Shown here in pieces: positions 62,682 through 64,000 of a DNA stretch of 64,000 nucleotides. Numbering within the stretch: the stretch's first letter is position 1; each line of letters starts with the position of its first letter. A program made the position numbers and the translations under genes. Source of the stretch: Pontixanthobacter sp. CEM42 (GTDB lineage Bacteria > Pseudomonadota > Alphaproteobacteria > Sphingomonadales > Sphingomonadaceae); contig NZ_JADQTN010000002.1 in assembly GCF_017812015.1 (NCBI RefSeq), positions 915,067-979,066 on the forward strand, written 5' to 3'. The notes below the pieces were generated by a model. It was not told where the DNA came from, did not search any database, and worked only from the letters and a program-made list of their open reading frames with translations.

Positions 62682-63018
62682 CATTAGAAGACAGCGAGGG
62701 CAGAAATTCGCCCGTGATACACGCCTTTGATCTGACGGGAACTGGAACTGTCCGAACGCCAAGTGGACCGTCCCTTTTGCTCGCCTTTCCAATTCGACTT
62801 CCTGTCGATAGATCCGATACACGATGGCGACCGCCAGCTCGGCCGTGTCTCGAAGTGGATAATCCGCAACCAAGTCGAAAGACCACAATCCGAGCTTGGT
62901 TTGCCAAAATCGGACATTCCGCAATCGGCCCAATTTCAGCCAAGCCTGAATGACGGATTTTGGGGGTGGAAGCGGACATACCGCTCCTCGGAGAAAGCAG
63001 GATTAATAGCAATAACTG
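62682..63018. other. Non-coding gap with repeat copy j
   Basis: A 337-base gap between the truncated barrel gene and a small minus-strand gene. It contains a dispersed repeat (about 62908-62982: TCGGACATTCCGCAATCGGC and TGGGGGTGGAAGCGGACAT). No gene is called. Confidence 0.45.
62908..62982. repeat. Dispersed structured repeat, copy j
   Basis: Contains GCAATCGGCCCA (shared with ~25111-25122) and the 19-mer TGGGGGTGGAAGCGGACAT at 62961-62979, the exact reverse complement of 29109-29127. Confidence 0.6.
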
Positions 63019-63312
63019 CTATCTCGCACTCCTGCCTGATATATGGTCAAATTGCTCTGCAATGGAAAGGTAGGCTTCCTCCCATCCATTAGACATACTT
63101 AACTCTTGGAGTGGCCCAGTTGGTGCAAACAGCATTGCCACTGCGTCGACCGTGAATGTACCTTCGCGAAGGTCCTCAAGAATTTCGTCCATTTCCGCAA
63201 GTGCATGATCTTTTGACTTCCAGCCAGAATAGCTGAAATCGTCAGATACTGAGACTGCGTTTACGACTAACTCAATCAAATCAATCAGTGATTTCAATTG
63301 CGTGCGGCTCAT
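63019..63312 (-). CDS. Small acidic cytosolic protein, function unknown
   Basis: A protein of 97 aa, soluble and acidic, with no signal or membrane segment. It is predicted mostly helical (LKSLIDLIELVVNAVS, HALAEMDEILEDLREG). I do not recognise the family. The composition and helix periodicity look protein-like rather than random, but no partner gene gives a hint. Confidence 0.55.
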   Translation of the reverse strand: MSRTQLKSLIDLIELVVNAVSVSDDFSYSGWKSKDHALAEMDEILEDLREGTFTVDAVAMLFAPTGPLQELSMSNGWEEAYLSIAEQFDHISGRSAR

Positions 63313-63461
63313 GAGGCCACACTACCACCACAACATGCACGATCAAAGGCAGCTTATGGGGTGGAAAGCCGACTGTCGTCAGCATGCACACTTTACCGGA
63401 AAAAGCCTTGCTGTTGGTTGGAAATGTTGCTTCGTGGACACACGATTGAAGCGGATGACAC

Positions 63462-63680
63462 ATGACCACTACATTCAAAAATAACATCAAGTTTGCCATG
63501 GCGACGATCTCAATCGCAGCGTGTGGCTTTTGGTTCAACATGGAGAGATATCAAAAGGATCGGGTGGCAACGGTGATTGTCAGATCGGTCGAAAGTGTTG
63601 TCACTCAAGGCAGCGAGCCAGAACAGTTGGAAACGCTGGAAAACAAAGAGGTCCTCAATTCCTCCGTTAGCGAGTATTGA
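63462..63680 (+). CDS. Possible short membrane-anchored peptide
   Basis: A frame of 72 codons with one N-terminal hydrophobic segment (FAMATISIAACGFWF), then a charged tail. No good ribosome site and no family known to me, so this could be chance. Codon choice is not decisive. Confidence 0.35.
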   Translation: MTTTFKNNIKFAMATISIAACGFWFNMERYQKDRVATVIVRSVESVVTQGSEPEQLETLENKEVLNSSVSEY

Positions 63681-63869
63681 TCTCAACTTACATACATGGC
63701 CCAAAGGTCAGCTATTGAGCCTTGGCAGTCAGGCTGCCTTCAGCGCCGAAAGCCATCTTGTTGCCAGTCAGTTGCCAGCGCGTATTGATAGCCCGTACGT
63801 TGGCACCTTCTGGAGTGTGTTCCAGACAATGAAGCAATTATTCAAATTTTTCGATCTGGCTGCCCGTGA

Positions 63870-63977
63870 TCAAGCAATAAGCGTAGGGCTGGCAGGAACG
63901 ATGGCGGTAGCCATGGCGATGGCCGAGAGCACGACTGCGAAGGCGGCGGCGAAGAGGTTGTTGGCATTAAAGGTCAT
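63870..63977 (-). CDS. Very short signal-peptide-like protein of a sphingomonad type
   Basis: A protein of 35 aa: MTFNANNLFAAAFAVVLSAI followed by a short tail ending ASPTLIA. The ATG at 63977 is preceded by AAGGAAG, a good ribosome site. Tiny proteins with the NNLFAA start and an AxxAxxxPASP end recur in Erythrobacter-like genomes; their role is unknown. Downstream on the same strand (about 63709-63830) another frame ends in a protein-like RAINTRWQLTGNKMAFGAEG tail, perhaps the remnant of a second gene. Confidence 0.5.
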   Translation of the reverse strand: MTFNANNLFAAAFAVVLSAIAMATAIVPASPTLIA

Positions 63978-64000
63978 GGGGGTCTTCCTTTGGGAGGGGG

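Noticed and set aside
1..64000. CRISPR arrays, rRNA genes, riboswitches
   Set aside because: I looked for regularly spaced repeats, rRNA segments and conserved riboswitch cores and saw none; the dispersed repeats are not evenly spaced.

Overview
The window reads as chromosomal DNA of an alphaproteobacterium, most likely a sphingomonad close to Erythrobacter (Erythrobacteraceae). The reasons are the moderately high GC, NodT-type outer-membrane factors, TonB-dependent receptors, membrane-anchored AraC and LytTR regulators, the DUF3489/DUF2924/recombinase trio and a small conserved signal-peptide-like protein at the right edge. This placement is inferred from gene style, not from a search.

Left flank (1-1301): the 3' part of an N-carbamoylputrescine amidase gene, folK, and an intact tRNA-Lys(TTT). 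The last 50 bases of that tRNA plus 2 bases are repeated exactly at 32257-32308. The 31 kb between the two copies therefore looks like one island integrated in tRNA-Lys, with its integrase, an AlpA-type excisionase candidate and a phage/plasmid-type Rep at the right end (29442-32121). Its cargo, left to right: a lipoprotein and an XRE regulator; a complete glycerol-type ABC importer (glpSTPQUV); a penicillin/AHL-acylase-like enzyme; a tripartite MacAB-type exporter with its own outer-membrane factor; an AraC regulator with an S41-like secreted protein; an AraC-controlled five-gene catabolic operon of unknown substrate (cupin, FAD oxidoreductase, dimethylformamidase-like, NTF2-like, SDR); a serine recombinase coupled to an unrecognised protein; and a Crp/SDR/VTT group.

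Right of the island (32.3-36 kb) lies a second recombination zone: a large serine recombinase with DUF2924 and DUF3489 partners and a strong hairpin, then a minimal 210-aa tyrosine recombinase bracketed by dispersed repeats. From 36 to 42.8 kb is a TetR-controlled RND efflux operon with a perfect palindrome in front of the regulator. From 43 to 54.7 kb is a signalling/uptake/hydrolysis block: CocE/NonD hydrolase, membrane LytTR regulator, OmpR-type two-component pair, metallo-beta-lactamase-fold protein, TonB-dependent receptor, alpha/beta hydrolase, small membrane protein and MipA/OmpV.

From 54.8 to 61.1 kb two diverged 841-bp IS6-type elements, the left one inserted in the stub of a third, enclose an AT-richer segment with two NCS2 nucleobase permeases and a small membrane protein. 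IS insertion has truncated a beta-propeller gene and an outer-membrane barrel gene. The right end holds short hypothetical genes.

A family of short structured repeats (cores like ACGACCCAATTGCSGAC and GGGGTGGAAAGCGGACAT, often forming hairpins) is scattered through intergenic gaps across the window, inside and outside the island. It is the main non-coding pattern not explained by genes.
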